This document shows, one piece after another, positions 6,896-13,405 of a DNA stretch of 13,405 nt. Source of the DNA: Candidatus Glassbacteria bacterium RIFCSPLOWO2_12_FULL_58_11 (GTDB lineage Bacteria > Gemmatimonadota > Glassbacteria > GWA2-58-10); assembly GCA_001780825.1 (NCBI GenBank), contig MFIX01000079.1, positions 1-13,405 of the forward strand, in the 5' to 3' direction. Within the stretch, counting starts at the first letter, position 1. Each line of letters starts with the position of its first letter. A program made the translations under genes and the position numbers. The notes under the pieces were generated by a model. The model did not search any database, was not told the DNA's origin, and saw only the letters and a list, made by a program, of their open reading frames with translations.

Positions 6896-6925
6896 TTGTT
6901 ATTGGTTTTTCAAAGAGCGGATAAT
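6896..6925 (+). promoter_or_regulatory. candidate proximal promoter of pyrF-fur
   Basis: TTGTTA (6896-6901) and GATAAT (6920-6925) are spaced by 18 bases. The predicted start is near 6932, about 50 bases before the pyrF ATG. The leader contains a small CCGGG/CCCGG hairpin at 6947-6960. Confidence 0.4.
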
Positions 6926-6982
6926 AGCTCTAAGAGTAAATCTCAACCGGGTACTCCCGGCAGTTGAAAGGAAGGCGGCTCG

Positions 6983-7801
6983 ATGAGCGGGTGCTGGGAG
7001 GGGATTGCCGAGGCCTCCCGCCGTAACAACAGCCGGATATGCGTGGGTCTCGATGTCGATCCATCCAGACTGCCGGAGCCGGTCAAGTCCGAGACCGACC
7101 CGATATTCTCTTTTAACTGCGCGGTCATCGATGCCACTCTGGACCTGGTTTGCTGCTATAAACCGAACATCGCTTTTTATGAGGCCCTGGGGCTGGCCGG
7201 TCTGGAGGCGCTCTACCGGACCATACAGTATATCGGCCACCGAGTTCCGGTTATCCTGGACGCCAAGCGCGGAGACATCGGCAACACGGCCCTGCAGTAT
7301 GCTCGCGCGGCTTTCGACAGGCTCGGCGCGGATGCGGTCACCGTCAACCCTTACCTGGGACTGGACTCAATCGCCCCGTTCATGAATTTCGCCGGAAAGG
7401 GAATTTTCGTGCTCTGCCTGACCTCCAACGAGAGCGCGAAGGATTTTCAGCTATATCCGGATGAAGCTCCGCTTTGCGAGCGGGTGGCGGCCCGGGTGGC
7501 GGAATGGGATCGCGGTCATGGCTGCCTCGGCCTGGTGGTCGGAGCGACACATGCCGGAAAGATCGGAAGATTGAGAAGGGTTGCGGGTGGGCTGCCATTC
7601 CTGCTTCCGGGAATCGGGGCCCAGGGCGGCAGTCTGGATGAGGTAAAAGAGGCCGAGGTGCCGGGCGGAGGGCTGGGAGTGATAGTCAATGCCTCGAGGA
7701 GCATCATTTTCGCGGGAGAAGGAAAAAATTTCGCGGATAAAGTGAGAGCCGCCGCGGAGGATTTGAGAAAGAGAGTCGGAGTCCAGGACTCGACGAATTA
7801 A
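6983..7801 (+). CDS. pyrF: orotidine 5'-phosphate decarboxylase (long type)
   Basis: Converts OMP to UMP, the last step of de novo pyrimidine synthesis. AAGGAAGG sits seven bases before ATG 6983. The 272 residues and the DAKRGDIGNT signature at 93-102 (catalytic Lys95 between aspartates 93 and 98) place it in the longer PyrF subfamily, the mycobacterial/myxobacterial type, rather than the 230-residue E. coli type. Other landmarks are CVGLDVDPSRLP at 20-31, KPNIAFYEALG at 60-70, VTVNPYLG at 119-126, and LLPGIGAQGG near the C-terminus for phosphate binding. No other pyrimidine gene is in the window. fur follows after 17 bases, suggesting one transcript. Confidence 0.95.
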   Translation: MSGCWEGIAEASRRNNSRICVGLDVDPSRLPEPVKSETDPIFSFNCAVIDATLDLVCCYKPNIAFYEALGLAGLEALYRTIQYIGHRVPVILDAKRGDIGNTALQYARAAFDRLGADAVTVNPYLGLDSIAPFMNFAGKGIFVLCLTSNESAKDFQLYPDEAPLCERVAARVAEWDRGHGCLGLVVGATHAGKIGRLRRVAGGLPFLLPGIGAQGGSLDEVKEAEVPGGGLGVIVNASRSIIFAGEGKNFADKVRAAAEDLRKRVGVQDSTN

Positions 7802-7818
7802 CCCTAAATGAGGGAGGG

Positions 7819-8256
7819 ATGATGCCTGAGGACCTTACAGATACTTTCATAAAATTTCTGCGCGATGAGGGTTACCTGGTAACCCGTCAGCGGAGAAGGA
7901 TCGCCGAGATTATCTTTACCACCGTGGGGCATCTGAGTGTCGAGGATATCCAGAATATCCTGCGCCAGAGAAAGATTTCCGCATCGATTGCCTCGATCTA
8001 CCGCACGCTGGATGTGCTGATCAAGAGCGGCCTGGTGGTGCAGCACCGTTTCGGAAAACGCTTCAAGAGGTTCGAGGCGGCCCGCCAGGACCAGCACCAC
8101 GATCATCTGATCTGCAATAACTGCGGGAAGGTGATGGAGTTCAAGAACGATACGATCGAGGAGCTGCAGCGGCAGGTGGCCAAGGAACACAGCTTCGTGA
8201 TAACGAACCACAAGCTGGACATTTACGGCCATTGCAGCAAGTGCGCGACGAATTAA
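7819..8256 (+). CDS. fur: Fur-family ferric uptake regulator
   Basis: A metal-dependent repressor. The N-terminal winged helix (TRQRRRIAEII, then SIYRTLDVLIKSGLV at about 59-73) binds DNA; the C-terminal half dimerises and binds metal. The segment HHDHLICNNCGKVMEF (93-108) is nearly that of E. coli Fur. The counterparts of the E. coli ligands are present: His38, Glu86, His93, His94, Asp95, His96, Glu107, Glu114 and His131, with Cys99/Cys102. A second CSKC pair (139-142) would complete a structural zinc site. This favours Fur proper over Zur or PerR, although metal choice cannot be read with certainty. Two adjacent ATGs (7819, 7822) follow GAGGGAGG; the second is better spaced. It is probably co-transcribed with pyrF and perhaps autoregulated through 6868-6882. 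Confidence 0.93.
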   Translation: MMPEDLTDTFIKFLRDEGYLVTRQRRRIAEIIFTTVGHLSVEDIQNILRQRKISASIASIYRTLDVLIKSGLVVQHRFGKRFKRFEAARQDQHHDHLICNNCGKVMEFKNDTIEELQRQVAKEHSFVITNHKLDIYGHCSKCATN

Positions 8257-8320
8257 GCCGGCTTGAACAGGAGTCTCGAATCCAGGCTTTATAAATCACG
8301 TTACCGGAGGCCCGCGCTTC

Positions 8321-9082
8321 TTGCCCGGAAAATATCTCAATCTGACACTTCTTTGCGCCACTGCGGCTGTCTGCTGCGGGATTTGCCTGGCTTCCCAGGC
8401 CGATCCCCCGTCGAAGCATTACGTCGTCAAACGGGCGTTCAACCCGATAAATGTCGACGGGAAGCTGGATGAGGATGATTGGAAGAACTGCCAGCCAATC
8501 GAGCTGGGAGGCTATAATACGGGCAAAACAGTAAAGCAGCCCACGACCGCCTGGCTGCTTTGGGATGAGCGTTATCTGTACATTGCTTTCGACTGCCGGG
8601 ACAGCGATATCTGGTCCACCCTGACCGAGAGAGATGACACGCTCTATGAGCAGGAGGTGGTCGAGGTATTCCTCAACCCGGACAGCGACCGGGAAACCTA
8701 TGTGGAGATCGAGGTCAACCCGCTGGGCACTCTCTGGGACGGTTTCATCCTGAACCGGCCGGAAAGCCGGGCAGGTATCCTGGCCTGGAACAGCTTCGAC
8801 CTGAAACGGGCGGTCCGGCTGGATGGCACGGTGAACGATGCCTCCGATACTGACAAGGGTTGGCGCGTTGAGATCGCCGTGCCTTTCAAGGACCTGGTGA
8901 CCGCCGCGAATGTGCCTCCCCGGCCCGGCGATAAGTGGCGCGTCAACCTGTACCGCATCGATCTGCCGAAACACGATAAAGCGCTGGGCGACTACTCGGC
9001 CTGGTCCCCTGTATCCGGCGAGACTTATCACGACCCGGACCGGTTCGGTGAGATCGAATTCTCCCGGGAGAAAGTCCGTTAA
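8321..9082 (+). CDS. secreted CBM9-like (carbohydrate-binding family 9-like) domain protein
   Basis: Starts at TTG 8321, with GGAGG about ten bases upstream. Residues 1-27 form a signal peptide: a lysine, a hydrophobic stretch from Leu8 to about Leu23, and likely signal peptidase I cleavage after ASQA. No proper lipobox is seen despite several cysteines. The mature part is one domain of the CBM9-like/DOMON-related type: INVDGKLDEDDW near the start, TTAWLLWDERYLYIAFDCRDSDIW, VVEVFLNPDSDRETYVEIEVNPLG and GWRVEIAVPFKDL. It resembles stand-alone proteins annotated as carbohydrate-binding family 9-like, where ligand and role are usually unproven. No glycoside hydrolase is fused or adjacent. It could have its own promoter or be read from pyrF-fur, 64 bases upstream. 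Its stop overlaps that of lnt. Confidence 0.82.
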   Translation: MPGKYLNLTLLCATAAVCCGICLASQADPPSKHYVVKRAFNPINVDGKLDEDDWKNCQPIELGGYNTGKTVKQPTTAWLLWDERYLYIAFDCRDSDIWSTLTERDDTLYEQEVVEVFLNPDSDRETYVEIEVNPLGTLWDGFILNRPESRAGILAWNSFDLKRAVRLDGTVNDASDTDKGWRVEIAVPFKDLVTAANVPPRPGDKWRVNLYRIDLPKHDKALGDYSAWSPVSGETYHDPDRFGEIEFSREKVR

Positions 9083-10620
9083 AGCCGCTCCGCCCCTTCC
9101 ACGTCACTTCCAGCCTTGCTTTTCGATTTGCTTCCTCTAAATGAAATTACCAGCAGCAGTAAGCTAAGTATCCAGGCCAGGTGCGCGGCCAGGTCTCCGT
9201 AACGGTTATAGAACGTCCTGTCGGAAAAGGTAAGGATCGTATCGGTCGCGGTGGCCGGCTCGAACAATGCGGTGGCCTGGCGCCTGCGGCCCAGGCGGTC
9301 GTAGAAGGCGCTCACGCCGGTATTCGCCGCGCGCACAATCTCGCGGCCCTCCTCGATCGCCCGGAGCACCAGGAACGAGCTGTGCTGGCTGGCGGCGGGA
9401 CTTCTCTCGAACCAGGCGTCATTGGTGATATTGGCCAGGAAACGCGCTCCCTGGCTTACGAACGAGCGGGACAGCTCGGGGAAGATCGATTCGAAACAGA
9501 TCAGGACGCTGAATTTTTCCTCTCCCATCTCGAAGATCACGTATTTTTTCCCAGGAATGAAATGCGAGCCCCCGACATCAATGTCCCGCAGACGGGTGAA
9601 AGTCTGTTCGTACGGCATCCGCTCGCTGATCGGCACCAGGTGCAGCTTGTCGTAGCTTCCCTCCAGATCGCCCTCGGGGCCGAAGAAAAAGGCCGAGTTA
9701 TAGGCATCGTAGCGCTTCGTTTCCAGGTTATAGCGGAATTCGCTGGCTCCGGTAAGAATAAAGCAGTCGAGCCGGCGGGCGATAGAGCCGATATACTCGC
9801 GGGGGGCCTGGTCGAAGCGCAGATTCGCGGGCACTGCGGCTTCCGGCCAGAGCACCAGGCGCGGATGATTCTCCGCCTGGCCCAGAGTCAGCTCGCCCAG
9901 CAGGGCGGTGATCGAATCCCGCAGCTCAGGCGACCATTTGATCTCCTGGGGAATACTGGGTTGGATGTAGCTTACCTTTAGCCGGTCGGCCCGGCTTTTG
10001 AGCTTTTCGTAAGCCCGGTAGCGGTAGCCGCCGAACAGTGCCGGAAAAGCCAGTAACAAGGCCAGGACCAGAGCCGGGTTGCGCCTCGGCCGCCAGCCGG
10101 GGCCTCTTTTAAGCAGCTCGTAGATAAGCGCATTGATTGCCGCCAGCCAGAGGCCCACGCCATATGGGCCGGTAAGGCTCGCCATCTGCAGCCACAACGG
10201 AAAGCCGGTCAGGGTATAGGCCAGTTGGCCCCAGGTGAAGGCCAGGTCGCCGTGGGCGTGGAGATACTCCAGCGCGACCCAGACCGGCGGAGCGGTCAGG
10301 GCGAGAGGCAAGCCGAGACTCCGCTTCAGACGGCGGATAACAAGAGCGAAAAGCAATTGGTTCAGCGCCAGCACCAGGATCAGCAGCAGGTAGCCGGCTT
10401 CAGTGAACAGGGTGATCCAATAGAGTAGAACGCCCCAGAAGAGCAGTCCGCAGAATAGCGCGCCCAGGGCCGCCCGGCGGTTCGAGCTCTCGTTGTCCAG
10501 GAAATAGAGCAGAGGCACTAGGGCCACGAAGGGCGGCAGAAATAGATTGAAAGGCGGAAAACTGAGGATCAGAAGTATCCCGCTGAACAGCGGAGCGAGG
10601 AAAAGCGGCATGCGTTTCAT
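9079..10620 (-). CDS. lnt: apolipoprotein N-acyltransferase
   Basis: An inner-membrane enzyme that transfers an acyl chain from phospholipid to the N-terminal cysteine of lipoproteins, the last maturation step before Lol sorting. From ATG 10620 the protein has 513 residues. About five or six N-terminal membrane helices (for example LFSGILLILSFPPFNLFLPP) lead to a nitrilase-fold periplasmic domain, with a last helix (LAWILSLLLLVISF) near the C-terminus. The catalytic triad is visible: Glu260 in WPEAAVP, Lys325 in YDKLHLVP and Cys375 in ICFES, matching E. coli Glu267, Lys335 and Cys387. The frame is open to 10776, but that extra text is not Lnt-like, overlaps the divergent plsC start, and lies upstream of a TATAAT at 10663-10658. 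The Shine-Dalgarno at 10620 is weak, and ATG 10611 is an alternative. Confidence 0.94.
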   Translation of the reverse strand: MKRMPLFLAPLFSGILLILSFPPFNLFLPPFVALVPLLYFLDNESSNRRAALGALFCGLLFWGVLLYWITLFTEAGYLLLILVLALNQLLFALVIRRLKRSLGLPLALTAPPVWVALEYLHAHGDLAFTWGQLAYTLTGFPLWLQMASLTGPYGVGLWLAAINALIYELLKRGPGWRPRRNPALVLALLLAFPALFGGYRYRAYEKLKSRADRLKVSYIQPSIPQEIKWSPELRDSITALLGELTLGQAENHPRLVLWPEAAVPANLRFDQAPREYIGSIARRLDCFILTGASEFRYNLETKRYDAYNSAFFFGPEGDLEGSYDKLHLVPISERMPYEQTFTRLRDIDVGGSHFIPGKKYVIFEMGEEKFSVLICFESIFPELSRSFVSQGARFLANITNDAWFERSPAASQHSSFLVLRAIEEGREIVRAANTGVSAFYDRLGRRRQATALFEPATATDTILTFSDRTFYNRYGDLAAHLAWILSLLLLVISFRGSKSKSKAGSDVEGAERL

Positions 10621-10654
10621 CGGCAGAGGCCTGGCGGCCGGAATGTCTCCAGAG

Positions 10655-10683
10655 TTGATTATACTTCCGGTCTGAAATATTTT
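10655..10683 (+). promoter_or_regulatory. possible promoter of plsC
   Basis: TTGATT (10655-10660) and TATTTT (10678-10683) are spaced by 17 bases, each matching consensus at four positions. The predicted start is near 10690, about 48 bases before the ATG. It overlaps the minus-strand -10 of lnt. Confidence 0.35.
10658..10663 (-). promoter_or_regulatory. probable -10 box of lnt
   Basis: The minus strand reads a perfect TATAAT, giving a start near 10651 and a leader of about 30 bases before ATG 10620. The -35 region (AATAAA at 17 bases) does not match consensus, so strength may depend on an activator or the AT-rich flank. Confidence 0.4.
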
Positions 10684-10737
10684 ATTCAGCGGTCGAGTTT
10701 TTCCAAAGCGTGGAATTTTCAGGCGGAATCTATCCCG

Positions 10738-11436
10738 ATGCGGCAGAAAAAGCCAGTTAAAAAAAGAGTTAAACAACTGATCTACCGGTTTTCACAGTGG
10801 CTGGCGCGTCAGCTCCTGAAGCTATTCTTCGGCTGCCGTTATTGTTATGAGGAACCGATACCGACCGAGGGTCCGCTGATTATCGCCTCGAACCACAGCA
10901 GCTATCTGGACCCGCCCAGCGTGGGGGCCGGAATAGCCCGGGAGATTCATTTCCTGGCCAAGCGGGAGCTTTTTAAAAATCCGTTCTTCGGCGCGCTGAT
11001 CCGGTTCTATCATGCAGTGCCGATCCGAAGAGCGGGTATGGACTGGGAAGGCCTGGCGCGGATCAGGGAGATACTCGACGGGGGGGGAGCGGTAATCCTT
11101 TTTCCGGAGGGAACCCGCCAGCGGGGGGGCAGCCTGGGCAAACCCAGGTTCGGAGTCGGGAAACTGGCCCAGGAAACCCGGGCCTCCATCCTGCCGGTAT
11201 ATGCGCGCGGTACCGCCGATCTCCGGGCGGCCTTTCTCAGGCGCAGGCCGATGCGGATCACTTACGGCCGCTTAATCCTGCCCGGACAATACGAAGACTT
11301 CGAGCTCAATCCCCGGGGACAGCTGGCGATTTCGGGTCTGGTGATGGAGCGGATTGCCGAGTTGAAAGACAAACTGGAGACAGCCGGGAATCTACAGGAC
11401 AGGCCGGAAAAACGCGAAAATGGTGAGCTGAAATAG
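10738..11436 (+). CDS. plsC: 1-acyl-sn-glycerol-3-phosphate acyltransferase
   Basis: Acylates lysophosphatidic acid to phosphatidic acid at the inner membrane. The 232 residues hold the acyltransferase motifs: NHSSYLDP at 52-59 (catalytic His53 and Asp58, HX4D), the FFGALIRFYHAVPIRR region at 83-98 (motif II), FPEGTR at 122-127 (motif III) and the ILPVYARG region (motif IV). The basic N-terminus followed by an amphipathic or hydrophobic helix suits peripheral membrane attachment. The C-terminal 25 residues are charged and not conserved. ATG 10738 has GGCGGA about 11 bases upstream, a long spacing. It is divergent from lnt and followed by rpsA, as in the common cmk-plsC-(ispH)-rpsA gene order; cmk and ispH are absent here. 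Confidence 0.93.
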   Translation: MRQKKPVKKRVKQLIYRFSQWLARQLLKLFFGCRYCYEEPIPTEGPLIIASNHSSYLDPPSVGAGIAREIHFLAKRELFKNPFFGALIRFYHAVPIRRAGMDWEGLARIREILDGGGAVILFPEGTRQRGGSLGKPRFGVGKLAQETRASILPVYARGTADLRAAFLRRRPMRITYGRLILPGQYEDFELNPRGQLAISGLVMERIAELKDKLETAGNLQDRPEKRENGELK

Positions 11437-11454
11437 GAAGAACAGCCGAAATCA

Positions 11455-11483
11455 TTGACAAGATTGATTTTATTTCTTAATAT
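11455..11483 (+). promoter_or_regulatory. sigma70-type promoter of rpsA
   Basis: A perfect -35 TTGACA (11455-11460) and TAATAT (11478-11483) are spaced by exactly 17 bases in AT-rich DNA, 18 bases after the plsC stop. The predicted start is near 11490, leaving a leader of about 60 bases that contains the hairpin at 11502-11517. Confidence 0.6.
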
Positions 11484-11501
11484 TTTCAACTGCGCATTTT
11501 C

Positions 11502-11526
11502 TGCCCCTTAAGGGGCATATTTTTCT
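11502..11526 (+). terminator. terminator-like palindromic hairpin in the rpsA leader
   Basis: TGCCCCTTAAGGGGCA (11502-11517) is a perfect 16-base palindrome followed by TATTTTTCT. It has the form of an intrinsic terminator with a six-pair stem and TTAA loop. It may end plsC transcripts, but it also lies downstream of the rpsA promoter, so it could act as an attenuator or as a protein-binding site for S1 autoregulation. Confidence 0.5.
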
Positions 11527-11551
11527 AACCTCAGGAGGTTTAACTTCTTCC

Positions 11552-13405
11552 ATGATCGATCAGGATAACCACACTACACAACCTCAACCGGATGATCCGC
11601 AGTTGGAGCATGCCGAAGCAGGAACCGCCGGCGACAGCGCCGACACGAGCGAACCGGTTACTTCCGTGGCGGGGAACGAATCGCCCGATTTCGCCGGAGA
11701 CCACGAGGCCGAGGAGAGCGAGACGGCAACCGCCGCCGCCGGAAAAAAGAAAGAAAAGAAATCAACAGGAAAAAAGAAGAGCAAGGCGGCCGCGGACACA
11801 GCGGACGACAAAGATGAAGAGTACTGGCAGATGCAGGATGAGGGCGTCGAATACAGCCGCGAAGAGTACGAGCAGATGCTGGAGATGTACGAATCGACGC
11901 TTACCAGTATCGAAGAGGGCCAGGTGATCCGGGGCAAGGTGATCCGGATCACCGAAACGCATGTCGTGCTCGATATCGGTTTCAAGAGCGAAGGCGCGGT
12001 AATGATCGAGGAGTTCAAGAGCCGCGATGAGGTTTCAGTCGGGGATGAGATCGAGGTGTATCTGGAAAGCCTCGAGGATGAGGATGGGGTAGTAGTCCTG
12101 TCTAAGAAAAAGGCCGACTTTCTGCGTGTCTGGGACCGGATCCGCAAATCCCACGAGAATGACGAGCTGGTCGAGGGTATGGTCGTGCGGCGGATCAAAG
12201 GCGGCGTGGTTGTCGATCTCCTCGGCATGGATGCGTTCCTGCCGGGCAGCCAGATCGCCCTGCGCCGGATCCCCAACATGGACGAGCTGATCGGCCAGAC
12301 CTTCAAATTCAAGATTATCAAAATCAACAAGAGACGCCGCAATATTGTCATTAGCCGCCGGGTGATCCTCGAAGGCGAGCGCGAGCAGAAAAAGGAAAAG
12401 CTGCTGCAGGAGCTCGAGGTCGGCCAGACACGCGAGGGCCAGGTGAAGAATATCACCGATTTTGGCGCCTTTATCGATCTGGGCGGCGTGGATGGGCTGC
12501 TGCATATTACCGATATGTCCTGGGGCCGCGTTTCTCATCCGAGCGAATTGGTGGCCCTCGGGGACAAGATCAATGTGAAAATCCTCGATCTCGATTTCGA
12601 GAACGGCAGAATCAGTCTGGGTCATAAGCAGCTCACGCCCTATCCCTGGGAGAACGCCGCCGAAAGGTATCCGGTCGGCTCGAAAGTGCGCGGCAAGGTG
12701 GTCTCGATTACCAATTACGGCGCGTTTGTCGAGCTGGAGAAAGGTATCGAGGGCCTGGTCCATATCTCGGAGATGAGCTGGACACGTCATATACGGCACC
12801 CATCGAAAGTGGTCGCCATCGGCGATACGGTCGAGGCGGTGGTGCTGAGCCTCAACCCCGAAGAGGAGAAAATCTCGCTGGGGATCAAGCAGATGGAGGC
12901 CGATCCCTGGCAGACGATCAGCCAGAAATATCCGGTCGGCACGGTTATCGAGGGCCGGGTGCGCAACCTCACCAGCTACGGCGCGTTTGTCGAGATTGAG
13001 GAGGGGATCGACGGGCTGGTCCATATCTCGGACATGTCCTGGACCAAGCGGGTGCATCACCCCAGTGAGATCGTCAAGAAAGGCGACAAGGTCCAGGTGG
13101 TGGTCCTGAACATGGACACCGACAACAAGAGAATCAGCCTGGGCATGAAACAGTTGACCGAAAATCCCTGGGACAGCCTCAAGGAGAAGTTCCCGGTGGG
13201 TACCGAGGTCGATTGCAAGATTATCCGCCTGCTCGAAAAAGGCGTGGTGGTGGACCTGGGCAATGATGTCGAGGGTTTCGTGCCGGTCTCCCAGCTCGGC
13301 ATCCGGGGTACGGTCAACAACCCGGCAGATGTTTTCCGGATCGAGTACCAGATCGGCCTGAAGGTTATCGAGGTGGATCCGGACAACCACCGTATCGTCC
13401 TGGCG
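11552..13405 (+). CDS. rpsA: 30S ribosomal protein S1, 3' end missing
   Basis: S1 binds mRNA on the small subunit and helps start translation on structured or weak-Shine-Dalgarno messages. The frame from ATG 11552 stays open to the window edge: 618 residues with no stop. Six S1 (OB-fold) repeats begin near residues 122, 207, 294, 379, 465 and 552. Repeats 3-5 carry the canonical text (YGAFVEL, GLVHISEMSW, RISLG) and the first two are divergent, as usual in S1, where they dock on the ribosome. The sixth is cut at the edge. Residues 1-93 are an unusual low-complexity extension: acidic and Ala/Thr-rich, then lysine-rich (about 70-83). AGGAGG (11533-11538) lies 13 bases before the ATG, which is long. 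Met94 (11831) would give a normal-length N-terminus but has only a weak ribosome site. Confidence 0.95.
   Translation, partial: MIDQDNHTTQPQPDDPQLEHAEAGTAGDSADTSEPVTSVAGNESPDFAGDHEAEESETATAAAGKKKEKKSTGKKKSKAAADTADDKDEEYWQMQDEGVEYSREEYEQMLEMYESTLTSIEEGQVIRGKVIRITETHVVLDIGFKSEGAVMIEEFKSRDEVSVGDEIEVYLESLEDEDGVVVLSKKKADFLRVWDRIRKSHENDELVEGMVVRRIKGGVVVDLLGMDAFLPGSQIALRRIPNMDELIGQTFKFKIIKINKRRRNIVISRRVILEGEREQKKEKLLQELEVGQTREGQVKNITDFGAFIDLGGVDGLLHITDMSWGRVSHPSELVALGDKINVKILDLDFENGRISLGHKQLTPYPWENAAERYPVGSKVRGKVVSITNYGAFVELEKGIEGLVHISEMSWTRHIRHPSKVVAIGDTVEAVVLSLNPEEEKISLGIKQMEADPWQTISQKYPVGTVIEGRVRNLTSYGAFVEIEEGIDGLVHISDMSWTKRVHHPSEIVKKGDKVQVVVLNMDTDNKRISLGMKQLTENPWDSLKEKFPVGTEVDCKIIRLLEKGVVVDLGNDVEGFVPVSQLGIRGTVNNPADVFRIEYQIGLKVIEVDPDNHRIVLA

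Noticed and set aside
9181..9981. 266-codon plus-strand open frame opposite lnt
   Set aside because: The minus strand has the full Lnt catalytic triad in frame; the opposite reading has no domain signal.
10621..10776. Upstream extension of the lnt frame to 10776
   Set aside because: It lies above a perfect -10 box, overlaps the divergent plsC start, and lacks Lnt-like sequence.
12035..13390. 451-codon minus-strand open frame opposite rpsA
   Set aside because: Its periodic His/Leu/Asp-rich text mirrors the repeated S1 domains on the plus strand, so it is a shadow.

Overview
This window holds chromosomal, mostly housekeeping DNA from a GC-rich Gram-negative bacterium. An apolipoprotein N-acyltransferase (lnt) implies an outer membrane with lipoproteins. 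IspG shows the MEP isoprenoid route, and both tRNA genes encode their 3' CCA. The mix (stand-alone RecD2, long-type PyrF, CBM9-like secreted protein, six-domain S1 with a charged N-terminal extension) would suit an uncultured lineage of the FCB/Latescibacterota/Zixibacteria kind. That placement is only an inference from gene content, and no marker here fixes the phylum.

Layout. 1-990: the 3' part of ispG, then tRNA-Arg(CCG) and a strong, possibly bidirectional terminator. 1123-3221 (minus strand): a triple-PAS protein without an output domain, behind its own near-consensus promoter, and tadA upstream of it. 3474-3597: tRNA-Ala(CGC) and its terminator. 3823-4311: a stand-alone cyclic-nucleotide-binding domain protein with a tandem-repeat tail. 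4312-4626: a 315-base gap carrying a good promoter for recD2 (4627-6870). 6868-8256: a Fur-box-like palindrome, then pyrF and fur as a tight pair. 8321-9082: a secreted CBM9-like protein, convergent with lnt (minus strand, 10620-9079), the two stop codons overlapping. 10738-13405: plsC, then rpsA with its own promoter, running off the window end.

How the genes relate. Lnt and PlsC both serve the envelope (lipoprotein acylation, phosphatidic acid synthesis) and are divergently transcribed from a 117-base region. PlsC next to rpsA matches the widespread cmk-plsC-(ispH)-rpsA neighbourhood. TadA, the two tRNA genes and S1 serve translation. PyrF makes UMP. Fur probably controls metal-responsive genes and perhaps its own operon through the site upstream of pyrF.

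I looked for an undescribed system (defence island, CRISPR, mobile element, biosynthetic cluster) and found none. The items most worth a second look are regulatory or architectural: the Fur-like site before pyrF-fur, the terminator-like palindrome in the rpsA leader, the long N-terminal extension of S1, and the PAS gene, which lacks a canonical start and sits behind a small leader ORF.
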